Under the pieces are notes generated by a model, which searched no databases, was not told where the DNA came from, and was given only the letters and a program-made list of their open reading frames with translations. From assembly GCA_009731375.1 (NCBI GenBank), contig BJOX01000021.1, forward strand, positions 1,428,392 to 1,492,391: a stretch of 64,000 nt of DNA. The letters run 5' to 3'. The position numbers were made by a program, and so were the translations under genes. The stretch is from Paulinella micropora (taxonomy: Eukaryota; Cercozoa; Imbricatea; Euglyphida). Position 1 is the stretch's first letter; each line of letters begins with the position of its first letter. This document shows positions 55,983-64,000 of this stretch, one piece after another.

Positions 55983-58900
55983 ATGATCATGCGTAAGCAA
56001 GTTGGCGATCAGGTGCTGCCGGGCGTGAGACAGCCCCCAGCCTGGCCTCCGGCTCCTGTGGAAGAGAAGGCAGGGGGCCAGGTGCTTCCAGGTCAGCCAG
56101 TAGTGAAAGGCGCCTGCAATGAGCTGTGCGACGATTTGTTACTGAAGGGCTGGAGCGTACAGAATTTGCGTCTGGGATCTACAGACCAGAGCCGAGACTT
56201 TTACGCCAGGCTGGCTCAGGCTGAGCCAGCCTGGCTCAGCGATCCGGCGGCGGAGTCCGATCTGTGTGTGGGCCGCCCGGAGCTGTTTCACCACGTCTTT
56301 CTGCAGACTGTGCGGCGCGAGCTGAATGCGCTGGTGGCTCCGTCCCTGGCGGCGTGGGTGAGGCTGTTACTGGAGCAGGGCTCCAGTGCTGGTGCGCAGT
56401 GGAGTTTGGAGCAGCTGGCTGACACGGCAGTGTATGTGCCGGCGGGCGTTAGGCCGCCGGCACGGTCTTGGGAAAAGGGGCACGCACTCGGCTGTAACGG
56501 GCGTGATTATTATTTCGAGGGTTTTCTGCAGCTAAGCGGAGAGCACCCGTACGAACTAAGCGCGGTAAGCTGGTGGGACTTGTGCGCAGGGCTGGCTCAG
56601 AGCCTGCAGGACCAGAACGCGCTGGGGGCGTTGTGGGCGAATCTGCGGCTGCAGGTGTTGTCGAACAAAAACCTGCGTGAGGCCCAGAAACGCTTGGCCA
56701 GGGACTCGGCAGGCCTGCCGAATGTTGCATGTGAGGAAGCTGCGCGGAAGATCGAAAAGGAGTTTGAAGCAGAAATCCTTTTGCTCGAGAAGCGCGTGCT
56801 GGAAGAGTGTGCCTACGTGTTGTCCAAGCCTCACGCCTTTGTGTGTGACGCGGGGCCTCGGGTGACGAGCGAAAGGCTGTACCGGCCGGTGGTGGTAGGC
56901 AGTGGCTACCCCGCAGTGGCGGCCTGGCCGTGGGAACGCTCGCCGCCACTAGCGTCGGTGCTCGGTCCCCGGACGACTGCCGGGGCCCGAGGCGTTTACA
57001 TCGAGGCTTTGCAGCGGTATCTGGGCACGGAGCCCGGGAGCGCGTGCCTGGTTCTTGCAAACACGCTGAACAGGCTCCAGCATGCGAGCGGCCGCCCTGC
57101 CGCGCAGGGGCTGGGGGTGGGGACGTTGTGGCTGGCGTCGGAGAACACGTTTGTGCGCAGGAGTCCTGCGCAGGGCGCACCCCTGCACAGCAGGGGTGCG
57201 GTGTACCTGCGCGTGGCCTGGCGCGTGACGCTCGGGCAAGCGGCGTTGCACAGTGTGCCCCTTTCGTTTGCGGGCCCCTGGCAGCGTGGCGGGCTGGAGC
57301 ACGCGGCCCTGCTGCCGCGCCTGAGCTGTCACGAAGTGCTGCATTATGTGCGCTGTGCGGCCTGGAAAACAGAGTTCGGGCCCGGGCTGTGCAGGGGCCT
57401 GCCGAGTCCGGTCGTGTCGGCTCCGGCGCTGCGCCGCGGCCAGCTGTATGTGGACCCTTACTTTGCGCTGTGCCGTGGCGTCAGGTACTATCTCAGCACG
57501 GAGCAGGCCTTGTACGCCGGCATGCGTATTACGCGCAGGCCGCGCTGTTCGGCGGGACAGGGCGCGCGCAGGCCGCCAGCTACCGAACAGCGCGGCGCGG
57601 TCAAGTGGAGTCAGGAGTGCAGGAGACAGGCACAGCGCACGGCCGCCGTGTTTGGGGGCAGCGCCGTGCTAAATGAGGAGGAGGAGGAGGAGGAGGAGGA
57701 GGAGGAAGAAGAAGACAAAGAAGAGACAGAGGAGGAGGGCGAAGAGGAGGAGGAGGACGACGAGGACGAGGACGAGGGCGAAGAGGAAGACGACGAAGAC
57801 ATGGAGGATGACGAGGGAGAGGAGAAAGGCGGCATGGAAGAAGAAGAAGAGGAAGAAGAAGACGGCAATGAGGGCAAGGGGGAGGATTTAACGCGGGATA
57901 CGCTGAGGGGCACTTATTACAGCCGAAAACACGACGCGATGCTAGAAGATGAGCCAGCCCTGCGCACCAACCTAGAACCTAGTTGCGTGGCGGTACGTGA
58001 CTGGGTCTTTTGTCTGTTGCTGCCTTGGGCAGAGAGCGGGACCGATGCTTGGCAGCGGCGAAACATTCCCCCGGCCAAGGGGGGCGCACTGCCCTACAGG
58101 TACTGCCCTGGGAGTACGGGTGTCTCACCAGAGCAGATCAAGCGCTGGCGCCTTGCGCCTCCGCAACTTCCAGTTGCGGAGAGTGTACGGCTGGAGGTGG
58201 GAGATTACTGCAGCGCGGCCCACGAGGGGCCGCGTGCCTCCGACAATGCCGCAAGAGCCACCGCTTGCGCGGCACCGTATTTCCCGCGCGCGCAGCCCCT
58301 TCCGGTAGGCGGGGACAGAGACCCCAAGTGGCCGCGTGCCTGGGAGTGCTTGTCGCCGTACTGGGAGGGCTCTCGCTGGCTGCACGCCACCACGGAAGCA
58401 GCGGCCCCGCACCGCTACGCGGAAAGCGATTTACGCGACGCCTGCCTCGCCTGCCCCCGGCAGATCCCCCGCCGGGGGGGGCGGGGCCTGGAGCAGGCCC
58501 CGCTGGCTTGGGGCCCCCTGGACCCCTTGCCCCAAGAGGTCGGGCAGGCCCTGCGCAATCCCGGCGGGGACGTAAGACAGGTTTTGGGCTTAACAGAAAA
58601 CGACCTGCGGCACGTGCGCGCGGGCCTGCACGAGCGGGACTTCTACGTCCAGCGCCTGCGGCAGGTGCGCGAAGCGCCGTATGGGCTCGGCGGGCAGCCC
58701 TCCGTCTACTCCGCCTTTGCGTGCGCAGAGCGCGGCTGCCGCAACGTAGCAGTGGGGCTGTTGTTGGACAAAGAAGAGACCGCGCGCATGTGCGACGACC
58801 ACGCCCCGCAACAGAATGGCGGCGCAGGGCGCTTTCACAGAGCCCAGTTCTTTAACTACCACGAGCCAGCCCGCACTCGCGTGTTGGAGGACATGGCCTG

Positions 58901-59620
58901 TGCGCTGCCTTACGGCAGATCACTCGCGCTCATCAGCCTACAGAGCATGTTGGCGGGTGTGCTGAGTGTGGACGAGCTGCGGCAAGAAGAAGAAGAAGAA
59001 GACCAAGACGCGCCCTGCAGGAAGCACTTGAGCAAGCTGCAAGATAAGAATCACGCGCCGCCCGCGAGCGAAGAAGAGCATGAGACTGTGCAAGTTTTCC
59101 TGTCACAATTCGAGCGCCTGGGGGGGCACCTTGAGGACCCCGCTGTGTACGGCTCGCGGCTGCATTACACTGCACTGCACGAGCAGGTCAGGCACACGGC
59201 CCGCGGCCCCGCCATGAAAAAATCTTGGCAGGATTTTGCAGCATGGCTCGAGACAAAGCAGCCCCAGCCCGCTAACAGCTACTGCAAGCTCGCCGGTAAT
59301 GAGTTCAGGAGCTCTGCTATGCAGAGCACGCAGCTCACGACCATCAGGAACCTGGCTAGGTACGCCGCCAGCTGCTATGCCTCGCCCACTGCCGACACCT
59401 TGAGAGGGCGAGGCATAGCAGCTGGCCCGGGCAGCTTCCTAGGCGGGAGCACGCAGCACTTCGCGCTGGAACGCGCGTGCCATCTCGAGCTCTTCTACAA
59501 CGGGGTGCCCTACCCGTACGAAAGCCTGCCGACCATTCTCTCGTGGCAGGATGCCGCACCTGCAGAAAAGACGAACCCCGCGGAGTCGCCCTTTGGGCCC
59601 CCGCGGGGCTCGGGCGCGGG
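55983..59620 (+). CDS. Very large unknown protein, N-terminal part
   Basis: ATG at 55983 (MIMRKQVGDQ); a second ATG lies at 55989. About 1,210 residues until the frame changes somewhere between 59577 and 59680, where CCCCGCGG...CCGCGGGG and G-runs form a hairpin-rich patch (the present frame ends at 59720). Mostly helical with many Trp, Cys and Leu. A Glu/Asp-rich stretch of ~75 residues is encoded at 57674-57890. A possible metal site C-A-E-R-G-C...C-D-D-H lies near 58728-58803. No signal peptide. Perfect hairpins occur at 56208-56232, 57176-57200, 58159-58181 and 59370-59423. The size suggests a structural or scaffold protein, but this is not supported by any match I can see. Confidence 0.65.
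57674..57890. repeat. GAG/GAA/GAC-rich coding tract
   Basis: Imperfect triplet array encoding a Glu/Asp-rich block in the middle of the 56-60 kb gene. Confidence 0.88.
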
Positions 59621-60370
59621 GGCTGGCTGGGCAGCGAGGCCAGTGATGCCTGTCCGGGGCTTAGCTGGGGGGGGCTGCCCCTGCCCGAAAGGCAGCAACA
59701 CTGGTACCGCAGCCTGCTGAAGCTGCTGCCGCAGCTCCAGCAACAGCGCGCTGTTGCTGGTCAGCATGCGCTGGCTTGGCTGCACCAGTACGAGCTAGCG
59801 CTCGGGGCGCCGTTCCTTTCGCTGCGCAAGGCGTGCCGAGACGTGATGAACCAGGACCTCTTCTGCGACCTGGAGCAGCGTTCGGGAGACTACTCCCCGC
59901 TCTACCTGTCGGGCCTCCGCGTAGCTCGGTGCCTGGTGGCATCCTGCACAAAGACCATGCTGCTGCCAGCCAGCTGGCTGGCAGGGGCTTCAGCAGTTTG
60001 CCAGCTCCTGTTCATACCGCCTGCAAGCGCTAGCCGTAGGGACGAGCCCCCTGCCTTTGATTCTCTGCTCAGATATTGGGAAACAGGAGAAATCTTTATC
60101 CCGCAGGGCGATAATGTAGAAAAAGATTTTTTATTTGGCAAGCCCAAAAATTACTCACCCTTTGTCGCCTGCTATCTCTGCCGTCAACACTACCGAGAGA
60201 AAAAGCACCGCCTTGCTCTGCTCGTCCGGTTTATGCTCGCCGCAGAAATGCTTCTGCTCCCTGCCAGGGAGCAGAAGCAGCAGTCTGTGCCGAGCCTGGC
60301 AGGGATTGCCGCTCCTTCTTCTTCCTCTGTTCCTCTTCTCCCCCCCGATGATGATGATGATGATGATTAA
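59600..60370 (+). CDS. Very large unknown protein, C-terminal part
   Basis: About 250 residues in a second frame, open from 59477 and sensible from roughly 59620 to the TAA at 60370. It is helical, with a C-x2-C near 60177 and an acidic Asp run at the end. It follows the previous part without any start signal or spacer, so one gene of about 1,460 residues is the best reading. Hairpins at 59963-59984 and 60251-60277 lie inside the coding sequence. Confidence 0.6.
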   Translation, partial: PAGLGRGGWLGSEASDACPGLSWGGLPLPERQQHWYRSLLKLLPQLQQQRAVAGQHALAWLHQYELALGAPFLSLRKACRDVMNQDLFCDLEQRSGDYSPLYLSGLRVARCLVASCTKTMLLPASWLAGASAVCQLLFIPPASASRRDEPPAFDSLLRYWETGEIFIPQGDNVEKDFLFGKPKNYSPFVACYLCRQHYREKKHRLALLVRFMLAAEMLLLPAREQKQQSVPSLAGIAAPSSSSVPLLPPDDDDDDD

Positions 60371-60531
60371 CCCCCCCCCCCCCCCCCCCCCCNNNNNNNN
60401 NNNNNNNNNNNNNNNNNNNNNNNNNNNNNNNNNNNNNNNNNNNNNNNNNNNNNNNNNNNNNNNNNNNNNNNNNNNNNNNNNNNNNNNNNNNNNNNNGGGG
60501 GAGGCTGCAGAGAAAAAAGAAACGAAACCGA
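60371..60531. other. Spacer with C-run and 104-base gap
   Basis: C-run (60371-60392), N from 60393 to 60496, then a short purine-rich leader before the kinase ATG. Confidence 0.55.
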
Positions 60532-61791
60532 ATGCCACCCCCGGCCCCTACAGTGTACCAGGACAAGCAAAGCACTTTGGAAATCCTTGACCTGATTGCA
60601 GATTTGCCGCTGATTGGCCAGGGCACTTTTGGTTATGTTTTCAAGCAGAACAACGGGCGCGTTCTCAAGCTAACAGGGGACTGCCAGCGCCTGGAGGAGA
60701 TAGGGTATCGCAGGTTACACGAGCTTAAGGTCGGCCCCGATCTATACTTGGTCCAGGCGCTCAATGCTAACGCCGCCGCCGTCTGGGCACAGTCCGCCGG
60801 GGCTGCGGGTGTAAGCAGCGCGGTGAAGCTTCTGCTGCAAAGTCGCTGCTGCTTAAGTTCTTGCGCATCCACGGCCCGAGGCGCCGCCCCCCGGCCGTGT
60901 GGGCACTGTTTGGTGCTGATACACCTGGAGGCTTTTGACTGCGACCTGAGCTTGGTGGAGCATTCAGTGTCTCCGACCACGTTTGCCGTCAAGGTCTTGG
61001 CCCCGATCGCTGCCTGCTTGGAACGTCTTGTTTTCAGGAACGGCCTCTTCCCTTTCGACCAGAAGCCTGCCAACGTCCTTGTGCAACTGGAGCCGAGCTC
61101 CAGTTGCAACGGAACAGCCCCGCGGGTGCACCGAGTTGCACTAACCGACTTGGAGGACTCAACCATGTGCCGCATCAAATATCCCCGCCCGGTAGTAGCG
61201 GACGCGGCGCTAATCTACTTTCTTGCCACTTGCAGGGGCCAACTCCCCCGCACTCTCTGGAGCCTGCCGGGGTGGCAGGGAGCGGCCGGCGCCGCCCGCT
61301 TTGCCAACGCCTGGGACGTGCTGCATTTAGAGATCTTGCCGCATGGCGGCTGGCGCTTCTGGACAGTGTATGCAGTAGACGCACTAGAGTGCGGCTGGGG
61401 CGTCTACTTTGACAAACTCAGGAAATACGCGGCCGCTGGCTTTGCCAGCAAAGATATCTCTACACACAAGGCCTGGCTGCGCACCTGGCTGCAGCAGCAG
61501 CAATGCACAGCCGGGGGGGGCTGTGCCCAGGGGCTTGCTCTCAACCTAGACTTTTGGCGCCCGCTGAAGTGCTTGAGCTTGGACGAGGCGCTGGACAAAC
61601 ACTGTATACTGGACGTTTTGATCTTCTGCGCCAGACGCTTTGTAGCACTGCAGGTGATGGACTGCTATACGCTAGCCCAAGAAATCGCTCGCATCTGCTG
61701 TGGAGGCTGGGTGCGGCTCGCAACCTCTTTCGTTGCGCCGCTCGTAAAGAACCGCTTCCGCGACAACGCGGAAGCAAAGGCGGGGGTGTGA
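60532..61791 (+). CDS. Protein kinase-like protein
   Basis: 419 residues from the ATG at 60532. A clear glycine-rich loop G29-Q-G-T-F-G34-Y-V, a candidate ATP-binding Lys46 in V-L-K-L, a catalytic loop F-D176-Q-K178-P-A-N181-V-L (the H-R-D-x-K-x-x-N pattern without His-Arg) and T-D206-L-E in the place of D-F-G. These residues suggest an active kinase. The C-lobe has a long Cys/Trp-rich end with no recognised extension. It is more canonical than the two other kinase-like genes in the window. Role unknown; viral kinases often modify host or tegument proteins. An in-gene hairpin lies at 61083-61107. Confidence 0.82.
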   Translation: MPPPAPTVYQDKQSTLEILDLIADLPLIGQGTFGYVFKQNNGRVLKLTGDCQRLEEIGYRRLHELKVGPDLYLVQALNANAAAVWAQSAGAAGVSSAVKLLLQSRCCLSSCASTARGAAPRPCGHCLVLIHLEAFDCDLSLVEHSVSPTTFAVKVLAPIAACLERLVFRNGLFPFDQKPANVLVQLEPSSSCNGTAPRVHRVALTDLEDSTMCRIKYPRPVVADAALIYFLATCRGQLPRTLWSLPGWQGAAGAARFANAWDVLHLEILPHGGWRFWTVYAVDALECGWGVYFDKLRKYAAAGFASKDISTHKAWLRTWLQQQQCTAGGGCAQGLALNLDFWRPLKCLSLDEALDKHCILDVLIFCARRFVALQVMDCYTLAQEIARICCGGWVRLATSFVAPLVKNRFRDNAEAKAGV

Positions 61792-61801
61792 AAGGAAAGG
61801 A

Positions 61802-61866
<65 letters not shown>

Positions 61867-61947
61867 ATNNNNNNNNNNTCAAGTAGAGCATTATATGTTT
61901 TTTTTTTTTTTTTTTTTTAAAAAACGGCAGGCCCAACTCCGCCGGGG
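61792..61947. other. Spacer with (GA)n, G-run, gap and T-run
   Basis: (GA)n 61806-61835, G-run to 61864, a 10-N gap (61869-61878), T-run (61899-61918). No gene. Confidence 0.6.
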
Positions 61948-62898
61948 ATGCTGAGCAAAAAAAGAGGAACAGGATGCAAGTGCAAGCCTACAGACAGCAA
62001 GTGTTCAAGCTGCGGTCGGCGTAGGAAAAAGGTGTGTTTTAGATTGAACGGGATCGGGATCACGCTAGAAAGGGCCGACAGTAAGTTAGAATCGTCGGGT
62101 CCGGTGGCCGAGGCGACCGAAGCTGCCGCCGAGCTCTATGGAAAGTACGTTTGTCCGCTTTCATCGTACAATGCCCCTGCGGTTTGGGCCAAGGCAGCCA
62201 AAGAGCTCGAAGAACTTAAAAAACAGGCGGCCCTGGAGCGGGAACAAGAAGAAGACCAGGCGACACCCCCGGCCACACCCGTGTTGGACATGAGCCTCGT
62301 CGAAGCTGAAGCTGAAGCTGAAGCTGATAAGGCAGCCGCGGACCAACCGCGGACCCTGTGGCAGGACATGCTACGGCGGGCAGAAGACTTGGCTGTGCAG
62401 CCGCACCACAAGCAAATCACTGACTTGCTTGTTCTGCTGCACGTGGCGCTGCAGGCCGACGCCCTGCAGCGCAAGAATTTGCGCCAGGTGCGAGAAGCGG
62501 TGGCGCCTTGGCTACTCTGGCTTGCGGCCAACCCGAGCTCGACCCCCCCGGAAGAAAGCCTCAAGGCAGTGTTGCTGTTTGCGCCGTCGACTCTGCGAAA
62601 CCCCAGCACACCCTTGCCCAAGACATACACAGACTTAAAGCTACTAGTCGAGGCCAAAAGCGCTAGTCGACGGAGGACGCAGACCGACGCGCAGTTGATC
62701 GCCGTTTGCAAAGAAATCGGCAAACTTACCGGCCCACTAAAGCCTGAAGAGGCGCGAGATAGGCTCCGCTTCAGATTGACTTTGCTAGCTATCATGTACC
62801 GCAAAGGCCGGTCCCGTGGACCAGCAGATACTACAGTCGACGCTATACGTGACGAACAAATCAAGGCCATCTTCGACGCCATCCAACCGATGAACTGA
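61948..62898 (+). CDS. Cys-cluster protein, 316 residues
   Basis: Starts at the ATG at 61948. The basic N-terminus holds G-C-K-C-K-P-T-D-S-K-C-S-S-C-G-R-R-R-K-K-V-C, a likely zinc-binding and nuclear-localisation segment. An Ala/Glu-rich coiled region follows, with a short GAAGCT repeat (about 62302-62328), then a helical domain (about 62360-62890). No known family recognised. A DNA- or RNA-binding role is suggested only by the Cys/Lys/Arg cluster. Confidence 0.7.
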   Translation: MLSKKRGTGCKCKPTDSKCSSCGRRRKKVCFRLNGIGITLERADSKLESSGPVAEATEAAAELYGKYVCPLSSYNAPAVWAKAAKELEELKKQAALEREQEEDQATPPATPVLDMSLVEAEAEAEADKAAADQPRTLWQDMLRRAEDLAVQPHHKQITDLLVLLHVALQADALQRKNLRQVREAVAPWLLWLAANPSSTPPEESLKAVLLFAPSTLRNPSTPLPKTYTDLKLLVEAKSASRRRTQTDAQLIAVCKEIGKLTGPLKPEEARDRLRFRLTLLAIMYRKGRSRGPADTTVDAIRDEQIKAIFDAIQPMN

Positions 62899-63002
62899 CG
62901 CGCGTAGCCGGCGGGGGAGGGGGGGGGGGATAGAGAGCNNNNNNNNNNGGGGGCCCCCCCCCCCCCCCCTCCCTCTCTCCTCTCCCCTTTTTTCCTCAGA
63001 GG

Positions 63003-63039
<37 letters not shown>

Positions 63040-63071
63040 TTTGAGGGAAAAGGGTCGGGGGTTTAAGCAGC
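62899..63071. other. Spacer with gap and (GA)n/(GACA)n
   Basis: G-run, a 10-N gap (62939-62948), GGGGGCCCCC junction, pyrimidine tract, (GA)n and (GACA)n (63001-63037), then a short leader. Confidence 0.55.
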
Positions 63072-64000
63072 ATGGGCAAGAAACGCCTGCGGAAAACAGA
63101 AGCAGCAAGCTCGTCCTCCAGCTCGCGCCGGCTGCCGAAGCAGCGGAAGAGGCACAAGGGTGCCATGAGCCAGCTCGCTAGCTCATGCCCCTCCGGCCAG
63201 CGCTGGGATATAATCCCAGCGCGGATGTTGGCGGAGTTTGAGCCCGCGGGCGCACTGGCGCTGGGGCTGACATGTCGCGAGGCGGCCAGGACGGTGGGTA
63301 AGGCAGCAGCCTCGCTGCTGCTGAGTGAACTGGTGCGAGCGCTGTGCAGGAATGACGCGGTGTGCAGCAGGCCCGTGTGCTTGCGTGACTTGGGGGTCTT
63401 GGGTGCCCAGGGAGGAGCCGGGGAGCGGCTGCTGCGCCTGTTGCGTGCGCTGCCTGCTTTTCGCGAGGGCGACAGGCTGATGTGCACGGGGCTAGAGCCT
63501 GGCGAGTGTCTCTCGATCTGTGCGGATGGTGTACCGCACTCAGCCACCGAGGAGTTGGTGGGGCTGTTCCGGAGCAGGCTCCTCCCTAGGCTGCGCCGTC
63601 ACGGCCGCTTCGGCCTGGAGGGGGAGCTGGCGCAGCACTCCGCCAACAGGTTGCTCCTCGGGCTGCTGGCCCCCGTGGCGACACACTTGCGGTTGAACGT
63701 GGACCCCTTCACTGCAAGCGGCTATGCGCGGCTCAAGACGGCGCTGGCCTCGGCGGGGCAGCTGCGGGGCCTTGAGCTGCTGCACGGGCAGGAACCTGCG
63801 CCTGCCTGGCTGCGCATGTTGCCCACGACCCTGCGCGAACTGACGCTGCACAGCCAAGAGAAGCTGCTCCGGCCCGGCGACAGCCCCCGCCCGTGCGCAT
63901 GCTGCGAGGACTGTCGGTGGGAGCCGGTGGACTTTTGGGCGGCGCGCCCCGCGCTGGCTACCCTAGTCCTGCGGCACTACGAGGACACGCCGCCGCAGTT
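63072..64000 (+). CDS. F-box/LRR-like protein, cut by window end
   Basis: 309 codons from the ATG at 63072, open to the last base. The basic N-terminus (KKRLRK, KQRKRHK) is followed by W-D-I-I-P-A-R-M-L-A-E-F, then a G-L-T-C-R-E-A-A-R-T helix (about 63204-63300). This resembles an F-box (I-P-x-x-(L/M)-L ... C-R-x). The rest is Leu-rich with L-x-E-L-x-L and L-x-T-L-x-L words toward the end, consistent with a starting LRR solenoid, and a C-A-C-C-x-x-C cluster near 63894-63912. A ubiquitin-ligase adaptor role is possible. The F-box call is by pattern only. Confidence 0.6.
   Translation, partial: MGKKRLRKTEAASSSSSSRRLPKQRKRHKGAMSQLASSCPSGQRWDIIPARMLAEFEPAGALALGLTCREAARTVGKAAASLLLSELVRALCRNDAVCSRPVCLRDLGVLGAQGGAGERLLRLLRALPAFREGDRLMCTGLEPGECLSICADGVPHSATEELVGLFRSRLLPRLRRHGRFGLEGELAQHSANRLLLGLLAPVATHLRLNVDPFTASGYARLKTALASAGQLRGLELLHGQEPAPAWLRMLPTTLRELTLHSQEKLLRPGDSPRPCACCEDCRWEPVDFWAARPALATLVLRHYEDTPPQ

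Noticed and set aside
55983-60370. Possible major capsid protein
   Set aside because: Size would fit, but no recognisable capsid-fold signature; not claimed.
1-64000. tRNA, rRNA, CRISPR array, insertion sequence
   Set aside because: No cloverleaf, rRNA core, regular repeat-spacer array or transposase seen on either strand.
1-64000. Herpesvirus assignment from the UL52-type primase
   Set aside because: Primase of this type also occurs in PrimPol and other viruses; RPB2 and heliorhodopsin are not herpesvirus genes.
1-64000. Spliced introns joining the broken frames
   Set aside because: No consistent GT...AG pairs at the breaks; breaks sit in homopolymers or palindromes.

Overview
The window looks like a large, GC-rich, intronless, gene-dense DNA genome of eukaryotic-virus type. 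About 30 genes lie on both strands. They are separated by short AT-rich or homopolymer-rich spacers, and 19 runs of N mark assembly gaps. The genes I could recognise are a very divergent second-largest RNA polymerase subunit (RPB2), a UL52/PrimPol-type primase, a heliorhodopsin, three protein-kinase-like proteins, an AlkB-like 2OG-Fe(II) oxygenase, two CoiA-like nuclease paralogues, a C2H2 zinc-finger protein, F-box/leucine-rich-repeat-like proteins and at least six secreted or membrane glycoproteins. RPB2, a herpes/PrimPol-type primase and heliorhodopsin together suggest a mirusvirus-like or other large dsDNA virus of a protist, either free or endogenous. That placement is inference: I recognised no capsid, portal, terminase or DNA polymerase gene in the window.

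Layout. 1-9.5 kb: acidic proteins of unknown role, a ~1,280-residue unknown protein read on the minus strand in two frames, a kinase-like gene and an unknown gene. 10-18.6 kb: an unknown basic protein, then a giant (~2,400-residue) minus-strand glycoprotein broken in a C-run. 19-28.6 kb: an unknown protein, a degenerate kinase-like protein and the 1,903-residue RPB2. 28.9-37.5 kb: a surface-protein block with a Ser/Ala-repeat membrane protein, a two-domain Cys-rich secreted protein and a BspA/EGF/discoidin-like protein. 37.7-42 kb: zinc-finger protein, 2OG oxygenase, a triple-repeat protein and a small membrane glycoprotein. 43-47.5 kb: a second Cys-rich glycoprotein and the primase. 47.6-55.6 kb: CoiA-like pair, helical unknowns, an LRR protein and heliorhodopsin. 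56-64 kb: a ~1,460-residue unknown protein, a kinase, a Cys-cluster protein and an F-box-like gene cut by the window end.

Two genome-wide features stand out. First, a short nested palindromic element with GGGGGGCATGCTGCCC-type ends lies inside coding sequence at six places (three in RPB2, two in the primase, one near 10.1 kb). Perfect hairpins of unrelated sequence also sit inside many genes. Second, several genes change reading frame exactly at C/G homopolymers or at these elements, so assembly or sequencing indels must be excluded before any gene is called a true pseudogene. Gene ends often carry TTAATTAA or G-run/C-run hairpins.

Gene starts were chosen at ATG codons. Where no in-frame ATG exists this is stated.
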